From SHVO01 sp041905795 (lineage in GTDB: Bacteria > Pseudomonadota > Alphaproteobacteria > Rhodospirillales > Rhodospirillaceae), in assembly GCA_041905795.1 (NCBI GenBank), contig JAYRKL010000005.1:62001-126000 (forward strand): a stretch of 64,000 nt of DNA. Direction: 5' to 3'. Each line of letters begins with the position of its first letter. Position 1 is the stretch's first letter. A program made the position numbers and the translations under genes. The notes below the pieces were generated by a model. That model did not search any database, had not been told where the DNA came from, and saw only the letters and a list, made by a program, of their open reading frames with translations. Shown here piece by piece: positions 45,889 through 54,399 of the stretch.

Positions 45889-47034
45889 TTAAGCGGGCCG
45901 TTTGCCGATGGACGGGCTGAACACCATCAGGCTGAGGATCTCGAACAGCATCTGGCCGCCGACATGGGCGGTGTTGTGGGTGGCGTCGTATTCGGGCGCC
46001 ACTTCGACCACGTCGCCGCCGACGATGTTGACGCCCTTCATGCCGCGCACGATCGACAGGGCTTCGCGGGTGGTCAGGCCGCCCACTTCGGGCGTTCCCG
46101 TGCCGGGCGCGAAGGCCGGGTCGATGGCGTCGACGTCGAAGGAAAGGTAGACCGGCCCATCGCCGACAACCTCGCGGGCCTTGGCAATGACCGCGTCGAT
46201 GCCGATGCGGTCGATGTCCTCGGCGTGGATCACGGTCATGCCGGAATCCTTGGAGAACTCCCAGAGGTATTCCGCGGCGCCCCGGATGCCGATCTGGATG
46301 GTGCGCTTGGGGTCGATCACACCGTCCAGCACCGCGTTACGGAACGGGCCGCCGTGGTGGAATTTATTGTTGTCGGTGGCGCCGCCGGTATCGCAGTGGG
46401 CGTCGATATGGATGACCGCCACCGGCGCCTTGCGGCCGTGGGCGCGCAGGATGGGATGGGTCACCGAGTGATCCCCGCCGACCGCCAGGGTCTTGGCGCC
46501 GGCATCGAGGATGCGGCTGAAATGGGCCTCGATGTCCTCGTGGCAGCTCCGCATGTCGAAGCGCGAGCGGAACGGCACGTCGCCGATATCGGCCACCTTG
46601 AGTTCGCCCAGGGGCATGCAGTCGAGCACGTGGTTGTAAGGCCCGATGCGCTCGATCGTGCGCAGCGCGCGGGGACCGAAGCGGGCGCCGGCGCGGTTGG
46701 TCACGCCGAGGTCCATGGGCACGCCGGTCAGCGCCACCTGCAATTGGGAAAGGTCGGTCTCCGGCGCGAGCTTGAGGTACGGCGCGTAGAGCAAGGTCGG
46801 AATGCCGGCGTAGGGAGTCTGGCGCGTGCCGCGGGCGTCGAAAATGCGCTCCGCGACGCGGCGGAATTTCGGATCGAAGAACTCGCCGGAGTTGTCCTGG
46901 TATTTCTTGCGCAGGCGCTCGAGGTTCTCGGTATCCAGCGCCGGAGCGGGCCGCGCCCCGCCCTCGGGTGACGTGCTCTCCAAGTGCTTGCCGTTATCGA
47001 TGACTCGAACCTGCTTCACGGGAGTATCCAACAC
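45889..47034 (-). CDS. Ureohydrolase (agmatinase/arginase family)
   Basis: This is a binuclear-manganese hydrolase releasing urea from a guanidino compound. The product has 381 residues, longer than most agmatinases because of an N-terminal extension of about 70 residues. Metal-ligand motifs are GGDHSVTHP, VIHIDAHCDTGG and YLSFDVDAIDPAFAPGTGTP, all complete. The family includes agmatinase, guanidinobutyrase, guanidinopropionase and arginase, and the sequence alone does not fix which. The neighbouring ornithine cyclodeaminase-family and putA genes would fit a product entering the ornithine/proline route. A TGAGAATTTCTCA palindrome lies 72 bases upstream of ATG 47034. It is separate from the downstream symporter gene by 140 bp. 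Confidence 0.89.
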   Translation of the reverse strand: MLDTPVKQVRVIDNGKHLESTSPEGGARPAPALDTENLERLRKKYQDNSGEFFDPKFRRVAERIFDARGTRQTPYAGIPTLLYAPYLKLAPETDLSQLQVALTGVPMDLGVTNRAGARFGPRALRTIERIGPYNHVLDCMPLGELKVADIGDVPFRSRFDMRSCHEDIEAHFSRILDAGAKTLAVGGDHSVTHPILRAHGRKAPVAVIHIDAHCDTGGATDNNKFHHGGPFRNAVLDGVIDPKRTIQIGIRGAAEYLWEFSKDSGMTVIHAEDIDRIGIDAVIAKAREVVGDGPVYLSFDVDAIDPAFAPGTGTPEVGGLTTREALSIVRGMKGVNIVGGDVVEVAPEYDATHNTAHVGGQMLFEILSLMVFSPSIGKRPA

Positions 47035-47105
47035 ATCACCATCACTCTGTGAAAGGTGGGCTCTCGGCGGCGATTTCTCAATCGAGTTTATTAACCCGGC
47101 CGGCG

Positions 47106-47118
47106 TGAGAATTTCTCA
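47106..47118. promoter_or_regulatory. Candidate LysR-type operator upstream of the ureohydrolase gene
   Basis: TGAGAATTTCTCA is a T-N11-A palindrome with five-base arms TGAGA/TCTCA. It differs by one base from the site at 48201-48213 next to the lysR gene, and lies 72 bases upstream of the ureohydrolase start codon. Confidence 0.6.
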
Positions 47119-47158
47119 TGACGCGCCGCGGTTACGGTTTTGCGGCGGTTTCCGCGCG

Positions 47159-48100
47159 TCAGCCGGCGATGCGGGTGTAGGCCAGCACCGCGGCGGCGAG
47201 GTCCTCGATGGCGGTCCCCACCGACTTGAAATAGGTGATCTCGTCCGCGCGCGCCCGGCCCGGATGAACGCCGCGGCACAGGTCGAACAGGTCGCCCTTG
47301 ATGTCGCTGTCGGCGATCACGCCGGACTGGAGCGGCTGGACGATGTCGCCGGCCTCCTTCGACGCCCCGGCCCGGGTGTCGACGAATACCGAAGCGCGGC
47401 GGACGCAGTCGTCGTCGGCCTCGCGCATCTTCGGCGTGAAGCCCCCCACCAGGTCGAGGTGCGCGCCCGGCCGCAGCCACGCCCCCTTGATCAACGGCGC
47501 GGTGGACAAGGTCGCCGCGCTGACGACATCGGCGCGGCGCACCGCTGTCTCCAGGTCCGGCGCCGCCTTCACCTTGAGGCTGCCGTCCAGCTGCGCCGCG
47601 AGATGTTCGGCCTTGCTCATATCCCGGTTCCAGATCTCCACCTCGGCGATGGGGCGCACCGCCGCATGGGCTTTGACCAGATACGGCGCCATCGCGCCCG
47701 CGCCGACGATCAGCAGGCGGCTGGCCTTGGGTGCGGCCAGGTAGTTCGCCGCCAGCGCCGAGGCGGCGGCGGTGCGCCACAAGGTGATCGCGCGTCCATC
47801 CATGACCGCCAGCGGCGTCCCGGTGTCGCCGGCCATCAGCATGTATGAGGCCTCGACCGAAGGCGCGTTGCGCCGGGCGTTGAGCGGGAACACGGTGGCG
47901 ATCTTGACGCCGAGATAACCGCCGCTTTTATGCCAGGCCGGCATCAGCAACAGCGTCGCCACTTCGTAGGCGCCGCGCGGGATGGCATGGTGATGGCGCA
48001 CCGGCACTTCGATGGGCGCCGTGAAGGCCTGCCGCAGCGCCTCGATCACCAGGGCGGGCGTCAGCACTTCGCCGATCTCGGCGGCGTCGATCACACGCAT
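47159..48100 (-). CDS. Ornithine cyclodeaminase / mu-crystallin family protein
   Basis: This is an NAD(P)-dependent enzyme of 313 residues. It has the family pattern around LLLMPAWHKSGGYLGVKIATVFP and LWRTAAASALAANYLA, a nucleotide-binding loop LLIVGAGAMAPYLVKA (about residue 124) and DLVGGFTPKMREADDD near residue 217. Members convert ornithine to proline with loss of ammonia, or reduce pyrroline-2-carboxylate and piperideine-2-carboxylate. Context with a ureohydrolase and PutA favours a proline-forming step, but the ketimine-reductase alternative stays open. I start at ATG 48100 (MRVIDAAEIG) as in the family; an upstream ATG at 48214 would overlap the operator. It is divergent from the LysR gene. 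Confidence 0.86.
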   Translation of the reverse strand: MRVIDAAEIGEVLTPALVIEALRQAFTAPIEVPVRHHHAIPRGAYEVATLLLMPAWHKSGGYLGVKIATVFPLNARRNAPSVEASYMLMAGDTGTPLAVMDGRAITLWRTAAASALAANYLAAPKASRLLIVGAGAMAPYLVKAHAAVRPIAEVEIWNRDMSKAEHLAAQLDGSLKVKAAPDLETAVRRADVVSAATLSTAPLIKGAWLRPGAHLDLVGGFTPKMREADDDCVRRASVFVDTRAGASKEAGDIVQPLQSGVIADSDIKGDLFDLCRGVHPGRARADEITYFKSVGTAIEDLAAAVLAYTRIAG

Positions 48101-48200
48101 GTCAGCGGCCTCTTTCAGCAGGGTCGGTGCGCAAAAATAACGGTTAATGCTCGGCTCCGGGGTCGCACCTTGGCAAACGACTTTATTGGGGGCAATGTAG

Positions 48201-48213
48201 TGAGAATCTCTCA
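48201..48213. promoter_or_regulatory. Candidate LysR-type operator in the OCD/lysR divergent spacer
   Basis: TGAGAATCTCTCA has the T-N11-A layout and TGAGA/TCTCA arms. It lies 25 bases before the lysR start codon and 101 bases before the ornithine cyclodeaminase-family start, the usual place for an autoregulated LysR site. Confidence 0.65.
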
Positions 48214-48237
48214 ATAGCGGTCACTCCCGGTTCAATC

Positions 48238-49185
48238 GTGCGCAAACGCCTGCCCCCGCTCAACCCGCTCCGGGCCTTCGAGGCCACGGCGCGCTATCTG
48301 TCGGTGTCGCGCGCGGCGGCCGAGCTGAACGTCACGCCGGGCGCGGTCAGCCACCAGATCCGCGCCCTCGAAGAGGCGCTGAAGGTGACGCTGTTCCACC
48401 GCGACGCCGGACGCCTGCGCCTGTCGTCGCACGGTTCGGCGCTGCAGCCTTCCATCGCCGCCGCCTTCGATTCCATCGCCGAAGCCTCCGCCCTGCTCAC
48501 CCGCCAGAAGACCGAGGGCGACCTGGTGGTGAGCTGCATGCCGGCGCTGGCGTCGTTCTGGCTGATCCCGCACCTGGGCGGTTTCATCAAACGCTACCCC
48601 GGCATCCAGTTGAAATTGATCGCCTCCAACGACGACGCCGATATCGCCTCGGCCGATGTCGACCTCTGCATCCGCTACGGCAACGGTGCTTGGCCGGACC
48701 GGCATGTGCAGCTGTGGACCCAGATGAACCTGTTCCCGGTGTGCAGCCCGACGCTGGTGAACGCCAAGCCCCTGCGCGACGTCTCGGACCTGCTGCACCA
48801 CACCATGCTGCACGGCGACGACGGCCGCGAATGGCAGAACTGGCTGTCGGCAGCGCGCGCGCCTTCCATGAGCGGCGTACGCTCCTACAACATGTCGGAC
48901 GCGCACCTTGCGGTGGAAGCCGCCATTCACGGCCACGGCGTGGCCCTGGGCGACAGCGTCACCACCAGCCGCCTGCTGGCGGAAGGCCGCCTGATCGCGC
49001 CGTTCGCGCTGAAGGTGCCGGCGCCGGCGGCGTTTTACATCGTCTGCCGCAACGAGTTGCGCAACGCCCCCATCGTCACCGCCTTCACCGACTGGATGAC
49101 CAGCGAGATCACCCAGGGCAAGCGCGTCCCGGCGCAGAAGCGCGCCGCGGCGAAAACCAGGGCGAAGACGCGCAAGAAAGCATAG
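48238..49185 (+). CDS. LysR-family transcriptional regulator (GcvA-like)
   Basis: The product has 315 residues. The N-terminal winged HTH spans about residues 6-65 (LPPLNPLRAFEATARYLSVS and AAELNVTPGAVSHQIRALEE). This start and the effector domain (DLVVSCMPALASFWLIPHLG, then VDLCIRYGNGAWPD) resemble the GcvA subgroup. The C-terminus is Lys/Arg/Ala-rich (AQKRAAAKTRAKTRKKA). The start is GTG 48238. It is divergent from the ornithine cyclodeaminase-family gene and convergent with putA. Its expected binding motif is present in front of three neighbouring genes. The likely inducer would be an intermediate such as ornithine, arginine or proline (inference). The stop codon TAG is contributed by palindromic element B. 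Confidence 0.9.
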   Translation: MRKRLPPLNPLRAFEATARYLSVSRAAAELNVTPGAVSHQIRALEEALKVTLFHRDAGRLRLSSHGSALQPSIAAAFDSIAEASALLTRQKTEGDLVVSCMPALASFWLIPHLGGFIKRYPGIQLKLIASNDDADIASADVDLCIRYGNGAWPDRHVQLWTQMNLFPVCSPTLVNAKPLRDVSDLLHHTMLHGDDGREWQNWLSAARAPSMSGVRSYNMSDAHLAVEAAIHGHGVALGDSVTTSRLLAEGRLIAPFALKVPAPAAFYIVCRNELRNAPIVTAFTDWMTSEITQGKRVPAQKRAAAKTRAKTRKKA

Positions 49186-49246
49186 AGCATGTTAGGCCGA
49201 AGTGGAAACCGGTTCGGCCGCTCAACATGCGACCAAACAGAGTCTA
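49183..49246. repeat. Short palindromic element, copy B
   Basis: Outer stem GCATGTT (49187-49193) with AACATGC (49224-49230), inner stem GGCCGAA (49195-49201) with TTCGGCC (49213-49219), core GTGGAAACCGG, tail GACCAAACAGAGTCTA. The leading TAG is the lysR stop codon and the trailing CTA is the putA stop codon on the other strand. Stems differ from copy A by paired changes, so the structure is conserved while the sequence is not. Confidence 0.8.
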
Positions 49247-52200
49247 TATTTCCAGCGCCATCAGGCTGGCGTTGCCGCCGGCGGCGGTGGTGTTGATGGA
49301 CACCGCCCGCTCCTCGAGCAGGCCGTCGAGATTGTAGTCGGCGGAACCGTTCAGCAGATCGGCGCTGGCAAGCCCCTGCAGCGGGATCACCGGGCCGTCG
49401 ACGGCGGCGATCTCCAGGCCCACCGCCTTCAGGCGCGCGGCGTCGCCTTCCACCAGCGCCGCGGCCGGCAACGGCGCCCTGGTCCAATCGGCGACGACGG
49501 AAACGCGCCGGGCGATCTCCGCCGGCAAGCTCTCGAGCGGGCCGGTGGCGACGGCGCGGCTGTCGAACACCGCCTCGTTCCCGGTCGCCAGCACCGCGCC
49601 CAGTTGCAGCAGCAACCCGGCGTCGGTGAACGGCATCAGCAGCACGCGCCCGCGCGGCCGCAGCTCATAGATGTTGCTCTCGCCCACCGGGCCCGGCAAT
49701 TCGACCTTGCGCCCGACCACGGCGCGGGCGGCATAGCCGCGGCAGCGTTCGGCTTCGAGATCGCGGCCGCGCGCCAGCAGCCAGTCGCAATAGGCATGGG
49801 CCAGCACGGCGGTGGGGCCCGGCGGCACCGGCAGCGCCTTGGGCGGGTTTTCCAGCAATTTCCGCATATACAGTGGCCCGCCGGCCTTGGGCCCGGTGCC
49901 CGACAGGCCGCGGCCGCCGAACGGCTGCACGCCCACCACCGCGCCGATGATGTTGCGGTTGACGTAGATGTTGCCCGCGTCCGCATGCTCAAGCGCCCGG
50001 TCGATGCTCTCGTTCAGGCGTGTGTGCAGGCCGAACGTGAGGCCGTAACCGGTGGCGTTGATCGCCGCCATGAGGTCGTCGGCGTCGTCGCGGGCGTAGC
50101 GCACCACATGCAGCACCGGTCCGAACACCTCGCGTTTCAGCGCGGCGATGCTGTCGATCTCGATCAGGGTCGGCGGCACGAAGGTGCCGGCAGCGGTATC
50201 GCCGGCCGGCGTCTGGGTGACCCTGGCCCCGGCCGCGCGCATGGCGTCGATATGCTTGAGGATGCCGTCGCGCGCCGCGGCGGTGATCACCGGGCCGACA
50301 TCGACGCTGAGGCGGTCGGTGTTGCCGACGGTGAGTTCCGCCATGGCGCCCTTGAGCATGGTGAGGATGCGGTCCGCCACCTCGTCCTGCAGGCACAGCA
50401 CTCGCAGGGCGGAGCAGCGTTGTCCGGCGCTGTCGAACGCCGACGACAGCACGTCGCCCACCACCTGTTCCGCCAGGGCCGATGAATCCACCACCATGGC
50501 GTTCTGGCCGCCGGTCTCCGCGATCAGCGGGATCGGCCGGCCCTTGGGCGAGAGCCTGCCGGCCAGGGTCTTCTGGATGATGCGGGCGACCTCGGTCGAC
50601 CCGGTGAACATCACCGCGCGGCAGGCGGCATGCCCCACCAGCGCCGCGCCGACGTCGCCTTCACCGGTGAGCAGGTGCAGGACGTCACCGGGCACGCCGG
50701 CTTCATGCAGGATGCGCACGGCTTCGGCGGCGATCAGCGGGGTTTCCTCGGCGGGCTTGGCCAGCACCGGGTTCCCGGCCGCGAGCGCGGCGGCGATCTG
50801 GCCGGTGAAAATCGCCAGCGGGAAGTTCCACGGGCTGATGCAGACCACGGGCCCGACCGGATCGGCGCCGCCCTGGTTCAGGGTGCGGACGGCTTCCGCG
50901 CCGTAATAGCGCAGGAAATCCACGGCCTCGCGCACTTCGGCGACGGCGTTGGCCAGCGACTTGCCGGCCTCGCGCATGATCAGGGCGAGGAGCGGCGTCA
51001 TGCGCGCTTCCAGGAGATCGGCGGCGCGCGCCAGGATGGCGGCGCGTGCGGTGGCCGGAACCAGCGCCCAGCCGGCGGCGGCTTCGGCGGCGCGCGCGAA
51101 GGCGGCATTCACATGGGCCGGCGCGGCGTTGACGGCCTGGCCCACCACGTCGCGGCGGTCGGCGGGATTGAGCACCGGACGCGCCGGAGCCTCCTGGACC
51201 TCGCCCCCGACGATGGGAGCGGCGGTCCATTCCCGGCCGCCCAACTCCCGGAACGCCCGGGCGAGGCCGGCAAGCACATCCTCATTGGCGAGATCCACGC
51301 CCGCGGAATTGCGGCGGGCGGCGCCGAACAGGTCCTTGGGCAGGGCGATCTTGGGATGGGGGGCGCCGAAGGGCCGGATGGCGTGCGCGCTCGCCGCCGG
51401 ATCGGCGATAAGGCCGGCGATGGAGATACCCGGATCGTAGACTTGATTGACGAAGGAGCTGTTGGCGCCGTTCTCGAGCAGGCGGCGCACCAGATAGGCC
51501 AGCAGGGTCTCGTGGGTGCCCACCGGCGCATAGATGCGGCACGGGCGGTTCAGTTTATCGGCGCCGACCACTTCCTCGTACAGCGCTTCGCCCATGCCGT
51601 GCAGGCACTGGAATTCATACTGCCCCGGCGCGAACGGCCCGCCCAGGACGGTGCCCAGGGTCACAATCGTCGCCAGGGTCTGGGCGTTGTGGGTGGCGAA
51701 CTGCGGGAACACCGCGTCCTGCGCCGCCAGCAGTTTACGCGCGCAGGCGATATAGGCCACATCGGTATGGACCTTGCGCGTATAGACCGGGAAATCGGCG
51801 AGGCCGTCGACCTGCGCCTTCTTGATCTCGGAATCCCAATAGGCGCCCTTCACCAGGCGCACCATGATGCGGTGGCCGCTGCGGCGGGCGAGATCGACCA
51901 CATAGTCGATCACGAACGGGCACCGCTTGCCGTAAGCCTGGACCACGAAGCCGATGCCGTCCCAGCCGGCGAGGTCCGGATCGAGGCACAGCGCCTCCAG
52001 GAGGTCGAGCGATATCTCCAGGCGCTCGGATTCCTCGGCGTCGATGTTGAGGCCGATGTCGTAGCTTTTGGCGATGGCGGCCAGCTGCTTCACGCGCGGC
52101 AGAAGTTCGGCCATGACGCGGTGGACCTGCGCGCGGGAATAGCGCGGATGCAGCGCCGACAGCTTGATGGAGATGCCGGGTCCGTTGACGATGCCGCGGT

Positions 52201-52945
52201 TCTCGGCGGCTTCGCCGATGGCGTGGATGGCGCGTTCGTAATCGGCGTAATAGCGCGCCGCTTCCTGGGCGGTGGTCGCGGCTTCGCCGAGCATGTCGTA
52301 GGAATAACGGAAGCCTTTGAGTTCCATCTTGTGCGAGCGTTCGAGGGCCTCTTCGATGGTCTGGCCGGTGACGAACTGGTCGCCCATCAGGCGCATGGCG
52401 ACGTCCACGGCGTTGCGGATCACCGGTTCGCCGCAGCGGGCGATGAGCGCGGTGAGTGCCGCGCCCAGCCCCTTCTCGCCTGGCGCGTCCAGCAGCTTGC
52501 CGGTCACCACCAGGCCCCAAGTGGCCGCCTCGACGAACAGCGATGGGCTGCCGCCGACATGGGACATCCAATCCCCCTTGGCGAGCTTGTCGCGGATCAG
52601 GGCGTCGCGGGTGGCGCGGTCGGGGATGCGCAACAGCGCCTCGGCCAGGCACATGAGGGCGATGCCCTCGTCGCTGGACAGCGAATACTCCTGGATCAGG
52701 GCCTTGACGCCCGACACCGCGCTTTTCGCGCGCAAGGTTTCCACGAGCGTGCGCGCCAGCGCCGCGGTGGCCGCCGCCTGGTCGGGCGCCAGCGTGGCGT
52801 CGTCGATCAGCGCGGCGATGCATTCGGTTTCGGGCCGGCGATAGGCGGCGGTGATGCGCGCGCGCAGCGGCGACGGCGCCGCTGGCGCGCCGGCGAAGTC
52901 AGCGAAAAGCGTGGGCGAAGCCGGCGCCTGCCGAAGCGAAGACAT
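49244..52945 (-). CDS. putA: PutA, bifunctional proline dehydrogenase / L-glutamate-gamma-semialdehyde dehydrogenase
   Basis: PutA oxidises proline to pyrroline-5-carboxylate with FAD and then to glutamate with NAD+. The product has 1233 residues. The proline dehydrogenase barrel spans about 140-450 (MVRLVKGAYWDSEIKKAQ; FATHNAQTLATIV). The aldehyde dehydrogenase domain spans about 560-1010, with the general base in LIAETGGQNAMVV and the catalytic Cys in SAGQRCSALRV. A C-terminal domain of about 200 residues follows. The N-terminus goes straight from a short linker into the alpha domain and lacks the ribbon-helix-helix DNA-binding domain of E. coli PutA, so it should not repress its own gene. 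A TGAGGATTTTTCA site 105 bases upstream suggests control by the nearby LysR protein. Start ATG 52945. Confidence 0.95.
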   Translation of the reverse strand: MSSLRQAPASPTLFADFAGAPAAPSPLRARITAAYRRPETECIAALIDDATLAPDQAAATAALARTLVETLRAKSAVSGVKALIQEYSLSSDEGIALMCLAEALLRIPDRATRDALIRDKLAKGDWMSHVGGSPSLFVEAATWGLVVTGKLLDAPGEKGLGAALTALIARCGEPVIRNAVDVAMRLMGDQFVTGQTIEEALERSHKMELKGFRYSYDMLGEAATTAQEAARYYADYERAIHAIGEAAENRGIVNGPGISIKLSALHPRYSRAQVHRVMAELLPRVKQLAAIAKSYDIGLNIDAEESERLEISLDLLEALCLDPDLAGWDGIGFVVQAYGKRCPFVIDYVVDLARRSGHRIMVRLVKGAYWDSEIKKAQVDGLADFPVYTRKVHTDVAYIACARKLLAAQDAVFPQFATHNAQTLATIVTLGTVLGGPFAPGQYEFQCLHGMGEALYEEVVGADKLNRPCRIYAPVGTHETLLAYLVRRLLENGANSSFVNQVYDPGISIAGLIADPAASAHAIRPFGAPHPKIALPKDLFGAARRNSAGVDLANEDVLAGLARAFRELGGREWTAAPIVGGEVQEAPARPVLNPADRRDVVGQAVNAAPAHVNAAFARAAEAAAGWALVPATARAAILARAADLLEARMTPLLALIMREAGKSLANAVAEVREAVDFLRYYGAEAVRTLNQGGADPVGPVVCISPWNFPLAIFTGQIAAALAAGNPVLAKPAEETPLIAAEAVRILHEAGVPGDVLHLLTGEGDVGAALVGHAACRAVMFTGSTEVARIIQKTLAGRLSPKGRPIPLIAETGGQNAMVVDSSALAEQVVGDVLSSAFDSAGQRCSALRVLCLQDEVADRILTMLKGAMAELTVGNTDRLSVDVGPVITAAARDGILKHIDAMRAAGARVTQTPAGDTAAGTFVPPTLIEIDSIAALKREVFGPVLHVVRYARDDADDLMAAINATGYGLTFGLHTRLNESIDRALEHADAGNIYVNRNIIGAVVGVQPFGGRGLSGTGPKAGGPLYMRKLLENPPKALPVPPGPTAVLAHAYCDWLLARGRDLEAERCRGYAARAVVGRKVELPGPVGESNIYELRPRGRVLLMPFTDAGLLLQLGAVLATGNEAVFDSRAVATGPLESLPAEIARRVSVVADWTRAPLPAAALVEGDAARLKAVGLEIAAVDGPVIPLQGLASADLLNGSADYNLDGLLEERAVSINTTAAGGNASLMALEI

Positions 52946-53049
52946 GAGAATATGAGCCTGGAATCAAAGGGTTTTCGCGTTTCAGCGCGCGCCGGCATGA
53001 TCCGCGCGCGAAAGGTCCGGGGCAATCGAATTTAATATGTAAGGCCGAT

Positions 53050-53062
53050 TGAGGATTTTTCA
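53050..53062. promoter_or_regulatory. Candidate LysR-type operator upstream of putA
   Basis: TGAGGATTTTTCA matches TGAGAATTTCTCA at 11 of 13 positions and keeps the T-N11-A frame, 105 bases before the putA start codon. The 52946-53088 spacer otherwise holds no gene. Confidence 0.45.
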
Positions 53063-53088
53063 TCCGAATTCCGCCGGCTTGGGCCGGC

Positions 53089-54399
53089 TCAGCGTTCGCG
53101 GAACGCTTCGGCCTTCAACTTCAGCACCGGCCGCAACAGGAAGGTCATGACCGACTTGGTGCCGGTATGGACGTCGACGGTGGCGCCCATGCCGGGGGCG
53201 ATGACCAGGCCGTCCTTCTGGTCGCCCAGGAACGGCTTGGCGACACTCACCACCACGCGGAAGAACGGTTGGCCGCTCTCGGGGATGGTCGAGTCAGGCG
53301 CCACCGAGATCACCTCGCCGTCGATGCCGCCGTAGCGGGCGTAATCGTAGGTGTCGATCTTCACCGTCGCCTTCTGGCCGGCGCGCACAAAACCGCGGTC
53401 CACGGGATTGAGCTTGGCCTCGATCACCAGGGCGTCGTCGGACGGCACGATATCCATGATCGGCTCACCCGGACGCACCACGCCGCCGATGGTGTGGTAG
53501 CGCATGTTCTTGACGATGCCGGTGATGGGACTCTTGATGGTGGCGCGGCCCGCCTGTTCCGACGCCGTGGTCAGCATTTCCGACGTGCGGGCGATGTTGA
53601 GTTCGGTTTCCACCAGCTGTTCCTGGGCCTCGCGCGTGAACTTGAGCGACAGTTCTCGCGCCCGCTCCTGGGCTTCGAGCAGCGCCACCCGCGCGCGCGG
53701 CAAGGCGGCGCGCAAGGACGCGGTTTCACCGCCCAATTGCTCGACGTGGCTCTGGAGCTGGCTGTGCTCCATGCGCGAGGTCAGACCTTCCTTGAGCAGG
53801 TCGGCGGACATGCCGAGGCGCTCGCGGGTGAGCTTGAGGTCGGCCTCGGCGGCCTGGAGCTTGGCGTCCACTTCGCTGACGTCATGGGTGCGCTCGCGCA
53901 CCTGGTTGTCGAGCACGGCCTTGGTGGCCAGGAATTCGTTGAGGCGTGCCTCATGCGTGGCCTTGGTCGCCTGCACCAGGGCGGGCTGGCGTGCGGCGAT
54001 GTCGGCCGGCGGCGCCAGGTCGCGGTTGGCGGCCTCCGCCTCCAGGCGCGCGCGGGTCAGCAGGAGTCCGTCCAGGCGCACCTGCGCATCCTGTTTGTTG
54101 CCGGCGGCCTGGCCGAGGTTGATCTGCAACAGCGGCGTATCCAGGCGCACCAGGTCGCCGTCGCGCACATAGATCTCGTCGATGATCCCGCCTTCCAGGT
54201 GCTGCACGGTCTTGATCTTGCCTTGGGGAACGACCTCGCCGGACGCCACCGACACTTCATCCAGGCGCGCGAACAGGGACCACACCAGGAACAGGCCCAT
54301 CAACCCCATGAGCACGCGCGAGGTTCGCCGCCAGGTGGGCATGGCGTGGCTGGCGACCAGGGTCTCCAGGCGATCTTTGCTGTCGCTTGCTTCGGTCAT
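53089..54399 (-). CDS. HlyD-family periplasmic adaptor (type I secretion membrane fusion protein)
   Basis: The product has 436 residues. It is anchored by one N-terminal span (VLMGLMGLFLVWSLFA, about 29-44), followed by VASGEVVPQGKIKTVQHLEG GIIDEIYV at the start of the lipoyl/barrel-sandwich region. A long coiled-coil hairpin covers about residues 120-280, and the distal half has RATIKSPITGIVKNMRYHTI and PVDRGFVRAGQKATVKIDTY. This is the HlyD/PrtE type that links an ABC exporter to an outer-membrane TolC channel. It overlaps the ABC transporter gene by 4 bp (ATGA, 54399-54396). No tolC gene is in the window. The RTX protein at 58769 is the obvious candidate substrate. Confidence 0.92.
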   Translation of the reverse strand: MTEASDSKDRLETLVASHAMPTWRRTSRVLMGLMGLFLVWSLFARLDEVSVASGEVVPQGKIKTVQHLEGGIIDEIYVRDGDLVRLDTPLLQINLGQAAGNKQDAQVRLDGLLLTRARLEAEAANRDLAPPADIAARQPALVQATKATHEARLNEFLATKAVLDNQVRERTHDVSEVDAKLQAAEADLKLTRERLGMSADLLKEGLTSRMEHSQLQSHVEQLGGETASLRAALPRARVALLEAQERARELSLKFTREAQEQLVETELNIARTSEMLTTASEQAGRATIKSPITGIVKNMRYHTIGGVVRPGEPIMDIVPSDDALVIEAKLNPVDRGFVRAGQKATVKIDTYDYARYGGIDGEVISVAPDSTIPESGQPFFRVVVSVAKPFLGDQKDGLVIAPGMGATVDVHTGTKSVMTFLLRPVLKLKAEAFRER

